DNA of 64,000 nucleotides, from the NCBI RefSeq assembly GCF_052116585.1, contig NZ_JBQKKT010000006.1:86860-150859 (forward strand). Direction: 5' to 3'. Each line of letters begins with the position of its first letter. Position 1 is the first letter of the stretch. Source of the stretch: Luteococcus sp052116585 (GTDB lineage Bacteria > Actinomycetota > Actinomycetes > Propionibacteriales > Propionibacteriaceae). Position numbers and translations under genes: made by a program. The notes under the pieces are model-generated. The model did no database searches, was not told where the DNA came from, and saw only the letters and a program-made list of their open reading frames with translations. Positions 8,511 through 17,620 of the stretch are shown one piece after another.

Positions 8511-9359
8511 TCAACCCCTTCGTGCAGACACAGCCATCAGTTCGGTCCACCACACCCCCGCGCAGGCCAGCACCACCCCCGCCATCAGGCACACCTGCCC
8601 GGGCAGCTGCCCCAGCAGGAATCCCACGGGGTCGGCCCCCACCACCCGCCCCAGGCCAATGCCCACCAGCGGCAGCAACGCCAGGAGCCGAGCCGTGGCG
8701 CGTGGCCCCGCAAGCTCCGCCTCGACGAGTTCGCTGCTCGCGCGCTCCTCTCGCGCCTGCTCCCCGGCCCGCGCAGCCAGTTCCGCAATGGGGGCCCCGG
8801 TGCGTTCGCACAGTTCCCACGCGCGGGCCAGCCCCAGGATCGCCTCATGCCCCGGAGCCTCGGCAGCGCGTCGCAGGGCGGCAGCGGGATCTCCGCCGAT
8901 CGCCAGCGTGGCGGCGGGTCGCTCAAAGGCACTGGTCTGCTCCGCCGCCCGCTGGAGGGCCTGACCCGGCACAGCACCAATGCGCAACTGGGCGGCGAGC
9001 ACCCGCATCCCCTGGGCAACCTCGGCCGCCGATCGGTCCGCCCGCCTCTGCTGCAGACGCTGCCAGCCGAGTCCCCCCACGGTGAGCCCCAACGCTGCTG
9101 CCGTGACAGCCCAGCACACCAGGTTGGCACCGCCCACGGCGGCGCACACCACCAGCACCCCCACAACCCCGCCCGCCGCCAGGCACCAACGCAGCCAGCG
9201 TCGGGGCCGATCCGCCCGCGTCGGTGGGCCCGGGGGCCCGGCTTCCCCATCCGTGCTGCCCCACTCCAACGGCGCCGGTGGCACGTGGGGCCGCGGTCCC
9301 AACCACAGCCCCACTGCCGCTGCCATCAAGAGGCTTCCTGCCCACGCGATGCTCGTCAT
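8511..9359 (-). CDS. tadB: type II secretion system F family protein (TadB-like)
   Basis: 282 residues with two N-terminal membrane segments (around LLMAAAVGLWLG and VVGVLVVCAAVGG), a helical T2SSF domain (VLAAQLRIGAVPGQALQRAAEQ) and a C-terminal membrane pair (LLALLPLVGIGLGRVVG; LMAGVVLACAGVWW). Its ATG overlaps the tadA stop by 4 nt (ATGA), showing translational coupling. Second platform subunit of the Tad-like pilus machine. Confidence 0.85.
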   Translation of the reverse strand: MTSIAWAGSLLMAAAVGLWLGPRPHVPPAPLEWGSTDGEAGPPGPPTRADRPRRWLRWCLAAGGVVGVLVVCAAVGGANLVCWAVTAAALGLTVGGLGWQRLQQRRADRSAAEVAQGMRVLAAQLRIGAVPGQALQRAAEQTSAFERPAATLAIGGDPAAALRRAAEAPGHEAILGLARAWELCERTGAPIAELAARAGEQAREERASSELVEAELAGPRATARLLALLPLVGIGLGRVVGADPVGFLLGQLPGQVCLMAGVVLACAGVWWTELMAVSARRG

Positions 9360-10507
9360 CGCAGCGCCTCCACCAGATCCGCCCAGCCCGGCCCCTTGGA
9401 CATGGCCAGTTCGGCGTCGCAGGCCAAGGCCTCCACCACCTCCACCTGGTGCTTCTCATTGCGCTTGACCACACCGATCTGGGAGACCCGTCGCCTGCCC
9501 TCGGCACCCCGTCGCACGTGCACCACCAGCCGGATGGCCGATGCCACCTGGGCGTGGCAGGCCTCGCGCCCCATGCCACCCAGGGCGGCGAGGGATTCCA
9601 GACGAGCCGGCACATCAGTCACGGAGTTCGCGTGCACGGTGCCGCACCCGCCCTCGTGCCCAGTGTTCAGTGCGGCCAGGAGGTCCACGAGTTCCGCACC
9701 CCGCACCTCGCCCACCACCAGCCGGTCCGGGCGCATGCGCAGCGCCTGCCGCACCAGGTGGGTGAGCGTGACGGCCCCAACGCCCTCGGCATTGGGCTGA
9801 CGAGCTTCCAACCGGACGCAGTGTGGATGACGCGGGGTGAGCTCGCGGGAATCCTCCACCACCAGCAGGCGTTCGCCCTCTGGCACCAGCGACAGCATGG
9901 ACGACAGCAGCGTGGTCTTTCCCGAGCCGGTTCCGCCCGAGACCAGGTAGGAGATGCGCCGGTCCACCACTGCCTGCAGGATGTCTGCGCACTCCCGGGA
10001 CATGGCGCCGCCCTCCACCCAGTCATCCAGGGTCAGCGACCGGCGGGAAGGAACACGCAAGGAGATGCAGGTGCCGGGAGCGGCGATGCTGGCCAAGACG
10101 GCGTGCACGCGCGTCCCGTCGGGCAGGCGCGCGTCGACGCAGGGACTGGCCTCGTCCAGTCGTCGGCCGGCCGCAGCTGCCAGCCGGACGGCCAGCCGGC
10201 GCACCTCGTCGTCATCGGCGAAGGTCAGATCGGCCCTTTCCAGACCGCGACCACGGTCCACCCAGACCTGACCGGAACCGTTGACCAGGACATCGGTGAC
10301 GCCCGGCTCCTGCAGCAGTGGTTCGAGAGGCCCTGCGCCGACGCTGGTGCGGCGCAGGGCCTCGAGGGTGTCCAGGACCAGCGCGTCGGAGACCACCATT
10401 CCCAGGGAGCGCAGGGCGTGCGCCACGTCGGCCGGTTGGTGTGGCCGCCCCAGGGCTGCCAGTCGCAGGCGCACCAGTTCCAGGTCTTCTGCAGCGCTGG
10501 CCATCAC
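9356..10507 (-). CDS. tadA: TadA/CpaF family pilus assembly ATPase
   Basis: 383-residue secretion ATPase of the helicase/secretion neighbourhood type. Walker A is GGTGSGKTT (around residues 190-198), the Asp/Glu box includes LLVVEDSREL, and the Walker B region reads DRLVVGEVRGAELVDLLAALNTGHEGG, followed by a His box. The N-terminal domain carries the usual DVLVNGSGQVWVDRG segment. It is a cytoplasmic hexamer that powers pilus assembly or secretion with TadB and TadC. Both ends overlap neighbours by 4 nt, so ssd-tadA-tadB is one operon. Confidence 0.92.
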   Translation of the reverse strand: MMASAAEDLELVRLRLAALGRPHQPADVAHALRSLGMVVSDALVLDTLEALRRTSVGAGPLEPLLQEPGVTDVLVNGSGQVWVDRGRGLERADLTFADDDEVRRLAVRLAAAAGRRLDEASPCVDARLPDGTRVHAVLASIAAPGTCISLRVPSRRSLTLDDWVEGGAMSRECADILQAVVDRRISYLVSGGTGSGKTTLLSSMLSLVPEGERLLVVEDSRELTPRHPHCVRLEARQPNAEGVGAVTLTHLVRQALRMRPDRLVVGEVRGAELVDLLAALNTGHEGGCGTVHANSVTDVPARLESLAALGGMGREACHAQVASAIRLVVHVRRGAEGRRRVSQIGVVKRNEKHQVEVVEALACDAELAMSKGPGWADLVEALR

Positions 10508-11541
10508 GCCACCAGAGCGTCGAGGATGCGGGCGACCTGCCGGGCGTGTCCCCAGCGGCGCGGGCGCAGGGGACGCCCTTGTTCGGCCGCCCGCACCACG
10601 GAGAGGTCCTGCCCCACCTCGCCCAGCAAGGGAACGCCCAGGGTCTCCGCCACCAGTTGTGGTGCCAGCCGCCGTCCCGGCCCGGTGCGCACCACCAGCT
10701 CGATGTCGTGCAAGCCGAGGGTCTCGGCCCTGGCCCGCGCCGCCATGACGGCGCGGACGTCGGCTCCGACGGCGAGCAGCTGACGCTGGCCGGGCAGGCC
10801 GTCCGAAAGCGCATTGCCATGTCCGGCGTCCAGGACCACCAGATCATGGGTTCGGGAGAGACACTGCAGGACCGATGCGACCGCTTCGGGTCTGGGTGCC
10901 GAACCACCCCGAGCTGCGCGGCCGGGACCAGCATGGGCCACGATGTCCACGCCCGAGACATTGGGCAGGTTCCCGTCGAGCCTTTCCAGCCGGCCGCTGG
11001 CGGAACGCAGGTCATGCCACCGCCATCCCGGGGCATTCTCCGCTCCAAAGAGCAGGTCCAGCCCTCCGCCTTCCGGGTCGAGTTCCACCACTGCGGAGCG
11101 CAAGCCCCGTGCGGATGCCTGCTGGGCCAGGGCGCAACACAGGGTGCTCACACCCAGCCCGCCCGAACCGGACACCACGCGCACCACGCGGGCCTGCCCC
11201 ACCGCACGGTCGCCTTGCCCCAGAGCCTGGGCCAGCGCCGAGGTGTGCTGCGGAAGCGCCAGGACGGCCGCCTCCAGCACGGGCGACCATGCGGCCAGCT
11301 GCTCCACGTCGTCGCCCACCAGGTGCACCCGGCTGCGCGGCTCCAGACCCAGGCCGCAGACCGCGGCCGCCATCTCCACCGAGACCACCACGCACGGGGC
11401 GCTTCGCCACGCCGCTCGTACGCGGGGCAGGTCACGCACCACCTCCGGATGGACCCCGGTGGAGGCTGAGGCCGCAAGGATCGCCTCGATCATCCGGGGT
11501 TCCCGGGCAATCACCAGGGGAACCGTCTCCAGAACTGTCAT
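10504..11541 (-). CDS. ssd: septum site-determining protein Ssd / CpaE-like
   Basis: 345 residues. An N-terminal receiver-like region (to about 115) precedes a MinD/ParA-type P-loop domain. The P-loop reads SGSGGLGVSTL, lacking the usual lysine, which fits the CpaE-type proteins of this neighbourhood. DPEGGGLDLLFG and DLVVLDAGHGN supply the switch motifs. The actinobacterial homologue (Rv3660c in M. tuberculosis) affects septum placement; CpaE localises Tad pili at the pole in Caulobacter. It is the promoter-proximal gene of the Tad cluster, and two TTGTCCACA motifs lie 50-80 bp upstream. Confidence 0.85.
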   Translation of the reverse strand: MTVLETVPLVIAREPRMIEAILAASASTGVHPEVVRDLPRVRAAWRSAPCVVVSVEMAAAVCGLGLEPRSRVHLVGDDVEQLAAWSPVLEAAVLALPQHTSALAQALGQGDRAVGQARVVRVVSGSGGLGVSTLCCALAQQASARGLRSAVVELDPEGGGLDLLFGAENAPGWRWHDLRSASGRLERLDGNLPNVSGVDIVAHAGPGRAARGGSAPRPEAVASVLQCLSRTHDLVVLDAGHGNALSDGLPGQRQLLAVGADVRAVMAARARAETLGLHDIELVVRTGPGRRLAPQLVAETLGVPLLGEVGQDLSVVRAAEQGRPLRPRRWGHARQVARILDALVA

Positions 11542-11593
11542 ACCGACGTCATGTGCATCCGACCCTGTCCTGCGTTCACGCTGCAGGCTGGGC

Positions 11594-11618
11594 TGTGGAC
11601 AACGCTGCCTGTGGACAA
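11594..11618 (-). promoter_or_regulatory. two perfect DnaA-box-like motifs upstream of ssd
   Basis: TTGTCCACA on the minus strand at 11594-11602 and 11610-11618, spaced 16 bp apart. TTGTCCACA is the preferred DnaA box of high-GC actinobacteria. The sites lie in the divergent promoter region between ssd and the methyltransferase at 11675. Confidence 0.5.
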
Positions 11619-11674
11619 CCCGCCGGCCGTGGCGTCACCCCGAGCCGCTCTCCAGACCCCATAGAGTTGCCGTC

Positions 11675-12427
11675 ATGCCTTCCCCCCGACGCAGCCAGTT
11701 CCCAGGTCAGGCCATCGACTGGATGGTCGGCACCCAGCCTGCCCGCGTGCTCAACCTGGGCGGTGGTGCGGCGCTCCCCACGCTGCTCGCCTCCCGCGGT
11801 CACACGCTCTTCGCCCTCGACAAGTCCCGCAAGCAGGTTGAGCGCTATCGCGCCGACGGACGCATGGTTGCCGTCGCGGCCGAGGCCGAGGCCCTCCCCT
11901 TCGAGCCCTGCCAGTTCGACGCGATCACCTGTCACCAGGTCTTCCACCGCTTCGCCCCCGGTCTGGTGCTGAGCGAGATGGCGCGTGTGCTGCGCCCCGG
12001 CGGCGTGGCGTGCACCTCCTACTTGGTCCGCGACGACTCGGTGCCGTGGGTCAAGCGGCTGGTCAAGCTGCTGCGCCAGGTGGATGAGAATGCCATGCGG
12101 GGGAACTACGGCCACGATTCCATGGGAGCGCTGTGCACCAGCAAGTACTTCCCTGAGGTGGAGCAACGCAGCTTCCGCGTGTGGCAACCAGTTGACCGCC
12201 CCACCCTGCTGGCCATGGTGCGCCAGCAGCCTGCCGTCGCCGCCCTGGACGACGAACTGCGCCAGATGGTGCTGGCCGAGGCCGCCGAACTCTACGACAG
12301 CGCGGTTCCGGGCGCCGATGACCTGCGCCTGCCGTACACGCTGACGGTCTGGCGGGCCTGGGTTGACCACGTGGAACTCACTGCCCCGATCGAGATCAAC
12401 GACACCGGACTGGTCATACCGCTCTAG
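11675..12427 (+). CDS. class I SAM-dependent methyltransferase
   Basis: 250 residues. SAM-binding sequence VLNLGGGAALPTLLASRG is near residue 28 (GGGAALP replaces the common GxGxG), with LFALDKS as the acidic motif and a Methyltransf_11-like FDAITCHQVFHRF, then EMARVLRPGG. Substrate unknown: this small-molecule type is seen in quinone, lipid and antibiotic methylation. The ATG at 11675 leaves a compact single domain. Divergent from ssd. Confidence 0.85.
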   Translation: MPSPRRSQFPGQAIDWMVGTQPARVLNLGGGAALPTLLASRGHTLFALDKSRKQVERYRADGRMVAVAAEAEALPFEPCQFDAITCHQVFHRFAPGLVLSEMARVLRPGGVACTSYLVRDDSVPWVKRLVKLLRQVDENAMRGNYGHDSMGALCTSKYFPEVEQRSFRVWQPVDRPTLLAMVRQQPAVAALDDELRQMVLAEAAELYDSAVPGADDLRLPYTLTVWRAWVDHVELTAPIEINDTGLVIPL

Positions 12428-12506
12428 CCGTTGCCTGTAGAATTTCCCCATTGGTGTGCCGGGAAGTCTGGTCGGCGGCCCTGTCCAACGACCCAGATTG
12501 CGCACC

Positions 12507-13778
12507 ATGACCTCTCAGCACGACAACACGTCCGGCACGACCCCCGGGGAGCCTTCGACGCCCCAGGACACGGGCGCCCGACGCCATCCCCGCCGCCGCA
12601 TCGCCTTTGGCCCCGGCCGGGAAGCCAACCAGCTCCACCTGGGAGAAATCCTCCGGCGGGAGACCGTGGGAGGCATCCTGATGCTCGTGGCCACTGCGGC
12701 GGCACTGCTGGTGGCCAACCTGGCGCCCAGCTTCTACGAGCACCTGTCCCACCTCCAGCTGGGACCGCTCAGCCTGCACCAGTGGGCGGCCGACGGCCTG
12801 CTCACCATCTTCTTCTTCGTCGCGGGCCTCGAACTCAAGCGAGAGATCGTCGAGGGATCCCTGAGCCGGCCAGCCGATGCGCTGCTGCCGATCATGGCGG
12901 CGCTGGGCGGCATGGCGGTGCCCGCGCTGATCTACGTCGGCGTCAACGCCTTCGGCGACGGCAACCTGCACGGCTGGGGCATCCCGATGGCCACCGACAT
13001 CGCCTTCGCCCTGGCGGTGCTGGCCATCGTCGGATCCCAGCTGCCACTGGGCGTGCGGGCCTTCCTGCTGACGCTGGCCATCGTCGACGACCTGGGCGCC
13101 ATCATCGTGATCGCAGTCTTCTTCTCCAGCGGCATCTCACTGCTGAAGCTGCTGGGCGCCCTGGTCTGCGTCGCGCTGTTCGCCCTGGCGCAGCGCCGCA
13201 GGATCGACACCGTGTGGCTCTACATCGTGCTGGGCATCGCGGCCTGGTGGCTGATGCTGCAGTCCGGTGTGCACGCCACCATCGCCGGCGTTGCGCTGGG
13301 TCTGGTGACGCGCACCGACGAGTTCGAGGAGCATGACCCGGTGGACCGCTGGAAGCACGCCATCGAACCCTGGTCGGCCGGTCTGGTGGTGCCCGTCTTC
13401 GCCTTCTTCGCGGCCGGAGTTCCGGTCAACGGCGAGATGATGCGTTCGCTGGTGAGCAATCCAGTGCCACTGGGGGTCCTGCTCGGCCTGTTCGTCGGCA
13501 AGTTCGTCGGCGTCTACAGTGCTGCCCGCCTGACAGCGCGGTTCACCTCAGCGGAGCTGGCCCCCGGCGTCCAGTGGGGCGACATCGCGGGCACAGCGGT
13601 CCTGTGCGGCATCGGCTTCACCGTCTCCCTGCTGATCTCTGACCTGGCCTTCCCGGGCGATCTGGAGTCTGCCCAGAGCGCCAAGGCCGCCGTGCTGATG
13701 GCCTCCCTGCTGTCCGCCCTGGTGGGCGGCTTCCTGTTACGCCGTCGGAGTAATGCCCACGATGCAGTGTCCCAGTGA
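12507..13778 (+). CDS. nhaA: Na+/H+ antiporter NhaA
   Basis: 423-residue inner-membrane antiporter exchanging internal Na+ for external H+. It has about 11-12 membrane segments. Family signatures seen are FFFVAGLELKREIVEG, ATDIAFALAVLAIVG and AIVDDLGAIIVIAVF, the last holding the paired aspartates of the ion site. An Arg/His-rich cytoplasmic N-terminal tail of about 45 residues is longer than in E. coli. The ATG at 12507 is used; an in-frame GTG at 12456 would add 17 residues. Neither has a clear ribosome-binding site. A TAGAAT at 12438 may be the -10 box, which would make the GTG form close to leaderless. Confidence 0.93.
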   Translation: MTSQHDNTSGTTPGEPSTPQDTGARRHPRRRIAFGPGREANQLHLGEILRRETVGGILMLVATAAALLVANLAPSFYEHLSHLQLGPLSLHQWAADGLLTIFFFVAGLELKREIVEGSLSRPADALLPIMAALGGMAVPALIYVGVNAFGDGNLHGWGIPMATDIAFALAVLAIVGSQLPLGVRAFLLTLAIVDDLGAIIVIAVFFSSGISLLKLLGALVCVALFALAQRRRIDTVWLYIVLGIAAWWLMLQSGVHATIAGVALGLVTRTDEFEEHDPVDRWKHAIEPWSAGLVVPVFAFFAAGVPVNGEMMRSLVSNPVPLGVLLGLFVGKFVGVYSAARLTARFTSAELAPGVQWGDIAGTAVLCGIGFTVSLLISDLAFPGDLESAQSAKAAVLMASLLSALVGGFLLRRRSNAHDAVSQ

Positions 13779-13856
13779 GCGCCCATGAGGTGCCCTTCGT
13801 GAGCCGGTGCGTCTAGGCTGTGTCTGGAGCACAGCACACTTTGAGGAGCTGAACAC

Positions 13857-14432
13857 ATGGCCGAGCGGCAGAATCCGAAGACCTTCGTCGACAACCTGAA
13901 GGTGGACACCAAGTCAGTCGTGATGGACAACATCGCACTGGCCAAGGCCGAGGTGGTTCCGGCAGCCAAGGCGGCGGGCGTCGGTGGCGGCATGTTCGGC
14001 GCGGCCGGTTACCTGGCCGCCAACGCTGCCTCCCTGCTCTTCCTGGCCGGCGGCGTCGGCTTCGCCCTGTGGTTCTCCCACCTGTTCGGCTGGGGCCCGC
14101 TGGCCTCCGTCGCACTGGGTTTCGTGGCCATGGCGCTGGTTCTGCTGATCCTGGCCGGCATCCTCGCGATGATCGGCAAGGGCAAGATGAAGCAGGTCAA
14201 GGCACCGGAGGCCACCATCCAGGAGGCCAAGGTCACCGTCGCCACGTTGAAGGACTCGCTGAACCGTGGTGTGAACGAGGTCGAGGCCAACATCCGCGAC
14301 CGCAAGGGTCTGGCCAGCGCCAAGCGCGCCGCCAAGGACGTCGCCACCACCTTCCCCGCCCAGCGCACCGATGTGCCCACCACCCCGGCGCGTGCCACGG
14401 GCGGTGCCACCAGCGCCGACGCGCTGAAGTGA
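13857..14432 (+). CDS. actinobacterial holin-X family / phage holin-like membrane protein
   Basis: 191 residues with two adjacent membrane segments (YLAANAASLLFLAGGVGFALWF and LASVALGFVAMALVLLILAGILAMI), flanked by a charged N-terminus and a Lys/Arg-rich C-terminal helix (AKVTVATLKDSLNRGVNEVEA). The layout matches the chromosomal 'putative holin-X' family, a housekeeping membrane protein and not a lysis gene. GAGGAG-type ribosome-binding site about 10 nt before the ATG. A strong terminator follows. Confidence 0.75.
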   Translation: MAERQNPKTFVDNLKVDTKSVVMDNIALAKAEVVPAAKAAGVGGGMFGAAGYLAANAASLLFLAGGVGFALWFSHLFGWGPLASVALGFVAMALVLLILAGILAMIGKGKMKQVKAPEATIQEAKVTVATLKDSLNRGVNEVEANIRDRKGLASAKRAAKDVATTFPAQRTDVPTTPARATGGATSADALK

Positions 14433-14460
14433 GCCACATCACCACCAGCTGACCAGCAGC

Positions 14461-14495
14461 AGGAGGGCCACACCCGGATCGGGTGCGGCCCTCCT
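14461..14495. terminator. bidirectional terminator between holin-like gene and alpha-glucosidase
   Basis: Stem AGGAGGGCC/GGCCCTCCT continued by CACCC/GGGTG around GGATC, with one A-C mismatch. It lies between two convergent genes, 28 bp after one stop and 19 bp before the other. Confidence 0.75.
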
Positions 14496-14514
14496 GTCGT
14501 GCCCTGGCCGGTGG

Positions 14515-16227
14515 TCAGCCCAGGCGGATGATCCTCGACTCCCACGGTGCCAGACGGTCCTCGGCCCGCTCGTCGTGCGTGCCCAGCAGCAGCTCACCGG
14601 CTCGGCGCAGGTCCCCCGGGATCTCGCAGTCGGTGCTCGACATGTTCGCCAGCACCAACAGGCTCTCGTCGGCCAGGGAACGGGTGAAGGCGAAGAGCTG
14701 CTCGTGCTCGGGTTCCAGCAGGGCAAAGACACCATCACGCACCACGTCGAGTTCGTGACGAAGGGCGATCAACTTCCGGTAGTGGTGGAAGACCGAGTTC
14801 GGATCCGCCACTGCCGCCTCGACATTGATCACGTCGCGGTTCTGGTTGATCTCGATCCAGGGCTCGCCCGTGGTGAAGCCGGCCTTCTCGCTGGAATCCC
14901 ACAGCACCGGGGTGCGGGCATTGTCACGGCTCTTCACCCGGTAGCTCTCCAGCAGCTGCTCGCCATCCGCGCCCAGGGCTGTGGCCTCGGCCCAGTGGTT
15001 GAGCACCTCGATGTCGCGATACTGCTCGATCGACGTGAACCCGGCATTGGTCATGCCGATCTCCTCGCCCTGGTAGATGTACGGCGTGCCCTTCTGCAGG
15101 TGCAGCACCGTGGCCAAGGTCTTGGCGGAGTTGACCCGGTGCTGCGGCGAGTCATCGCCCCAGCGGCTGACGATGCGTGGCTGGTCGTGGTTGTCCCAGT
15201 AGAGGGAATTCCACCCGCGGCCCTCGAGCCCGTGCTGCCACTTGGCCAGGTTCGCCTTGAGGTCCGGCAGGTGCAGCGGCTTGAGCGCCCACTTGCCCAT
15301 GCCCGGCTGCTCGTCGAGCCCCATGTGCTCGAACTGGAAGACCATCCCGACCTCTGCCCGGGCAGGGTCGGTGTACTTGCTGGCCTGCTCCACACTGACG
15401 CCGGGGCATTCACCGACGGTGAGCAGGTTCTGCCCGGCCAGCACCTGCTGGTTCATCTCGTGCAGGAATTCGTCCATCCGCGGCCCGTCCACGTAGGAGC
15501 CGGTGAAGCTCAGCGCCTGACCCGGCACCGTCACGCCGTCGGCCAGCGGGAGTTCCTTGCTGATCAGGTTGATGACGTCCATCCGGAAGCCGTCGACGCC
15601 ACGCTCGACCCACCACGACATCATGTCGTACACCGCCTGGCGCACCTCGGGGTTCTCCCAGTTGAGGTCGGGCTGCTTGCGGCTGAACAGGTGCAGGTAG
15701 TACTGGCCGCGCTGCTCGTCGTAGTGCCAGGCCGGGCCGCTGAAAGCGCTGGCCCAGTTGGTCGGCTCCGCCCCGGGAGCGCCGGGCTCGAAGCCCTCCC
15801 GGGCATCGGCCCACCAGTACCAGTCGGCCTTGGCGGAGGTGCGGTCCCGACTCTCCTGGAACCAGGGGTGCTCGTCGGAGGTGTGGTTGACCACCAGGTC
15901 CATCACCAGCTTCATCCCGCGGCTGTGCAACCCGTCGATGAGCTCGTCGAGGTCCGCCAGGCTGCCGAAGAGGGGGTCGATGTCCTGGTAGTCGCTGATG
16001 TCATAGCCGTTGTCGTCCTGGGGGCTCTTGTAGGCGGGGCTCATCCAGACTGCGTCGACGCCGAGGGCCGCCAGGTGGTCCAGCCGGGAGATGATGCCGC
16101 GAATGTCGCCGATGCCGTCACCATCGGAGTCGCAGAAGCTGCGGGGGTAGATCTGGTACACCACCGCGCTCTTCCACCAGTCGTCGGGGCGGTTGGCGAG
16201 GTTGTTTCCGGGTCGCTGAGCAGTCAT
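14515..16227 (-). CDS. GH13 alpha-glucosidase (oligo-1,6-glucosidase / maltase type)
   Basis: 570-residue cytoplasmic glycoside hydrolase. The N-terminus is VVYQIYPRSFCDSDGDGIGD. The conserved regions appear in order: MDLVVNHTSDEHPWF, GVDGFRMDVINLISKE (nucleophile aspartate in FRMDV), the acid/base glutamate in LLTVGECPG, and SLYWDNHDQPRIVSRWGDD. Length is normal for the family. It should hydrolyse alpha-1,4 or alpha-1,6 glucosides such as maltose or isomaltose; specificity cannot be read. No sugar transporter or LacI regulator sits beside it, so the gene stands alone. Confidence 0.92.
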   Translation of the reverse strand: MTAQRPGNNLANRPDDWWKSAVVYQIYPRSFCDSDGDGIGDIRGIISRLDHLAALGVDAVWMSPAYKSPQDDNGYDISDYQDIDPLFGSLADLDELIDGLHSRGMKLVMDLVVNHTSDEHPWFQESRDRTSAKADWYWWADAREGFEPGAPGAEPTNWASAFSGPAWHYDEQRGQYYLHLFSRKQPDLNWENPEVRQAVYDMMSWWVERGVDGFRMDVINLISKELPLADGVTVPGQALSFTGSYVDGPRMDEFLHEMNQQVLAGQNLLTVGECPGVSVEQASKYTDPARAEVGMVFQFEHMGLDEQPGMGKWALKPLHLPDLKANLAKWQHGLEGRGWNSLYWDNHDQPRIVSRWGDDSPQHRVNSAKTLATVLHLQKGTPYIYQGEEIGMTNAGFTSIEQYRDIEVLNHWAEATALGADGEQLLESYRVKSRDNARTPVLWDSSEKAGFTTGEPWIEINQNRDVINVEAAVADPNSVFHHYRKLIALRHELDVVRDGVFALLEPEHEQLFAFTRSLADESLLVLANMSSTDCEIPGDLRRAGELLLGTHDERAEDRLAPWESRIIRLG

Positions 16228-16247
16228 GCCCCGATCATTCCAGACGG

Positions 16248-16982
16248 TCAGGAAGGCCGGGCGCTCGGCCCCTTCCAGCCCTTGGGCGGGCCGGACCTGT
16301 CGCGCAGGAAACGCTGGGGAACCTCCACCTGCAGGTTGGGATTCCAGGCCCGACGCCAGCCGCCCAGGTCCAGCAGGCAGTCGGTCAGATGCGCCGTGAA
16401 GCCCCAGATGAAGATCTCACCCATGCTGAAGGCCGGCCCGCTGTACCCATTGGGGAGCACGGCCGTCACGCGGTTCTGCGGATCGGCCAGGTCCTCGATC
16501 CGGTAGCGGTGGATGGCCGCCACTTCACGCGCGTCCACGGGCGTGATGGTGCTGTCTCCCTCACCATCCCAGGCCGCGACAATGCCCGCGACGTCGAAGG
16601 CACTGGCGGCCACGTGGGCCGCCGGCAGACGTCCCATCACCTTGGCCCGCGACGGCGCCAGGCCGATCTCCTCATGGGCCTCCCGCAGGGCGGCCTCGAC
16701 GGGGCCCTCTCCCTCCTCCAGCGCACCGCCGGGGAAGGAGATCTGGCCGGGGTGCTTGCGCATGATGGCCGAGCGTTCGGTGAAGGTGAGGTCCAGCTCC
16801 TCCTCGCCGATCATCATCAGCACCGCGGCCCGACGGGATCCGGGCCGGGTGGGGCGGGGAGCCGTGACCCGTTCGACGAGCTGTTCGGCGTCGCCCAGGG
16901 AGTCGGTGAGACCGCCCAGCTCCTGCGGCAGTTGCCGCGGGTCGGCCAGCACCGGTTCGATGGGACCGATCGGCTCGGTCAT
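16248..16982 (-). CDS. Nudix hydrolase, CoA pyrophosphatase type
   Basis: 244 residues. The Nudix box GALEEGEGPVEAALREAHEEIG is complete, and the preceding RKHPGQISFPGG is the extended motif typical of NudL/YeaB CoA pyrophosphatases, which cleave CoA to phosphopantetheine and ADP. The ATG at 16982 overlaps the stop of the TlpA gene (ATGA). The order nth-TlpA-Nudix matches Rv3674c-Rv3672c of M. tuberculosis. Confidence 0.88.
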   Translation of the reverse strand: MTEPIGPIEPVLADPRQLPQELGGLTDSLGDAEQLVERVTAPRPTRPGSRRAAVLMMIGEEELDLTFTERSAIMRKHPGQISFPGGALEEGEGPVEAALREAHEEIGLAPSRAKVMGRLPAAHVAASAFDVAGIVAAWDGEGDSTITPVDAREVAAIHRYRIEDLADPQNRVTAVLPNGYSGPAFSMGEIFIWGFTAHLTDCLLDLGGWRRAWNPNLQVEVPQRFLRDRSGPPKGWKGPSARPS

Positions 16983-17620
16983 GACGCCGTGACCCCGAGG
17001 TACTTCTCCACGTCGGCCCGCAGGGCGTCCGGGGTCTTGTACACCGTCGTGGAGTGGTGCACCAGCGTGCCCTGCGCATCGACGAAGTAGGTCTGCGGCG
17101 GGCCGGGAACCTTCAGAGGAGCGCGCACCGTCTGCTCGGGGTCGACCAACTGCGGGTACAGCGTCTGGTGCTCCACCGCAAAGTCGATCGCCTTGCCGAC
17201 GAAGGGATCTCCGTAGTTGATGCCCAGGAAGTCCACTTGGCCGCGGGTCTCCCGCGCCACCTGGGCAAAGCTGGGCGCCTCCTCGGCGCAGGGCTGGCAC
17301 CACTGGGCCCAGATGTTGATCACGCGGGGCTTTCCGGTGGGCAGACCGGCCAGGTTCACCGTGCTGTCACCGCCCAGGCAGTCCAGCGTCACGGCCGGCA
17401 GCCCCCCTTCCCGCTGGGTTGCCTTGGCGTCGCTGGCAGGGCAGGCATCGATGCCGGCCTCCTGTCGAGCGCCGAGGACCTCGCCCGGTGCCAGCGAGCG
17501 TTGGCTGTCCGGCTGGCCGGAGACCGTGATGCTGGGAACGCTCGCCTCATCTGTGGCCGGGCTGCACGCGGTGACCACGAGCGCGAGGGCCAGCAGGGCG
17601 GTGCGGGTCAGGTGTCTCAT
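16979..17620 (-). CDS. TlpA/ResA-like thioredoxin-fold lipoprotein
   Basis: 213 residues. A signal peptide ends in the lipobox VVTAC (lipidated cysteine near residue 19). The thioredoxin domain has the active site WAQWCQPCAEEAP, with a CQPC redox pair, and later the cis-proline region VPGPPQTYFVDAQG. It is predicted to be anchored on the outer face of the membrane and to act in extracytoplasmic disulfide or cytochrome maturation chemistry. It overlaps nth by 4 nt at its start and the Nudix gene by 4 nt at its end, so the three form one operon. Confidence 0.88.
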   Translation of the reverse strand: MRHLTRTALLALALVVTACSPATDEASVPSITVSGQPDSQRSLAPGEVLGARQEAGIDACPASDAKATQREGGLPAVTLDCLGGDSTVNLAGLPTGKPRVINIWAQWCQPCAEEAPSFAQVARETRGQVDFLGINYGDPFVGKAIDFAVEHQTLYPQLVDPEQTVRAPLKVPGPPQTYFVDAQGTLVHHSTTVYKTPDALRADVEKYLGVTAS

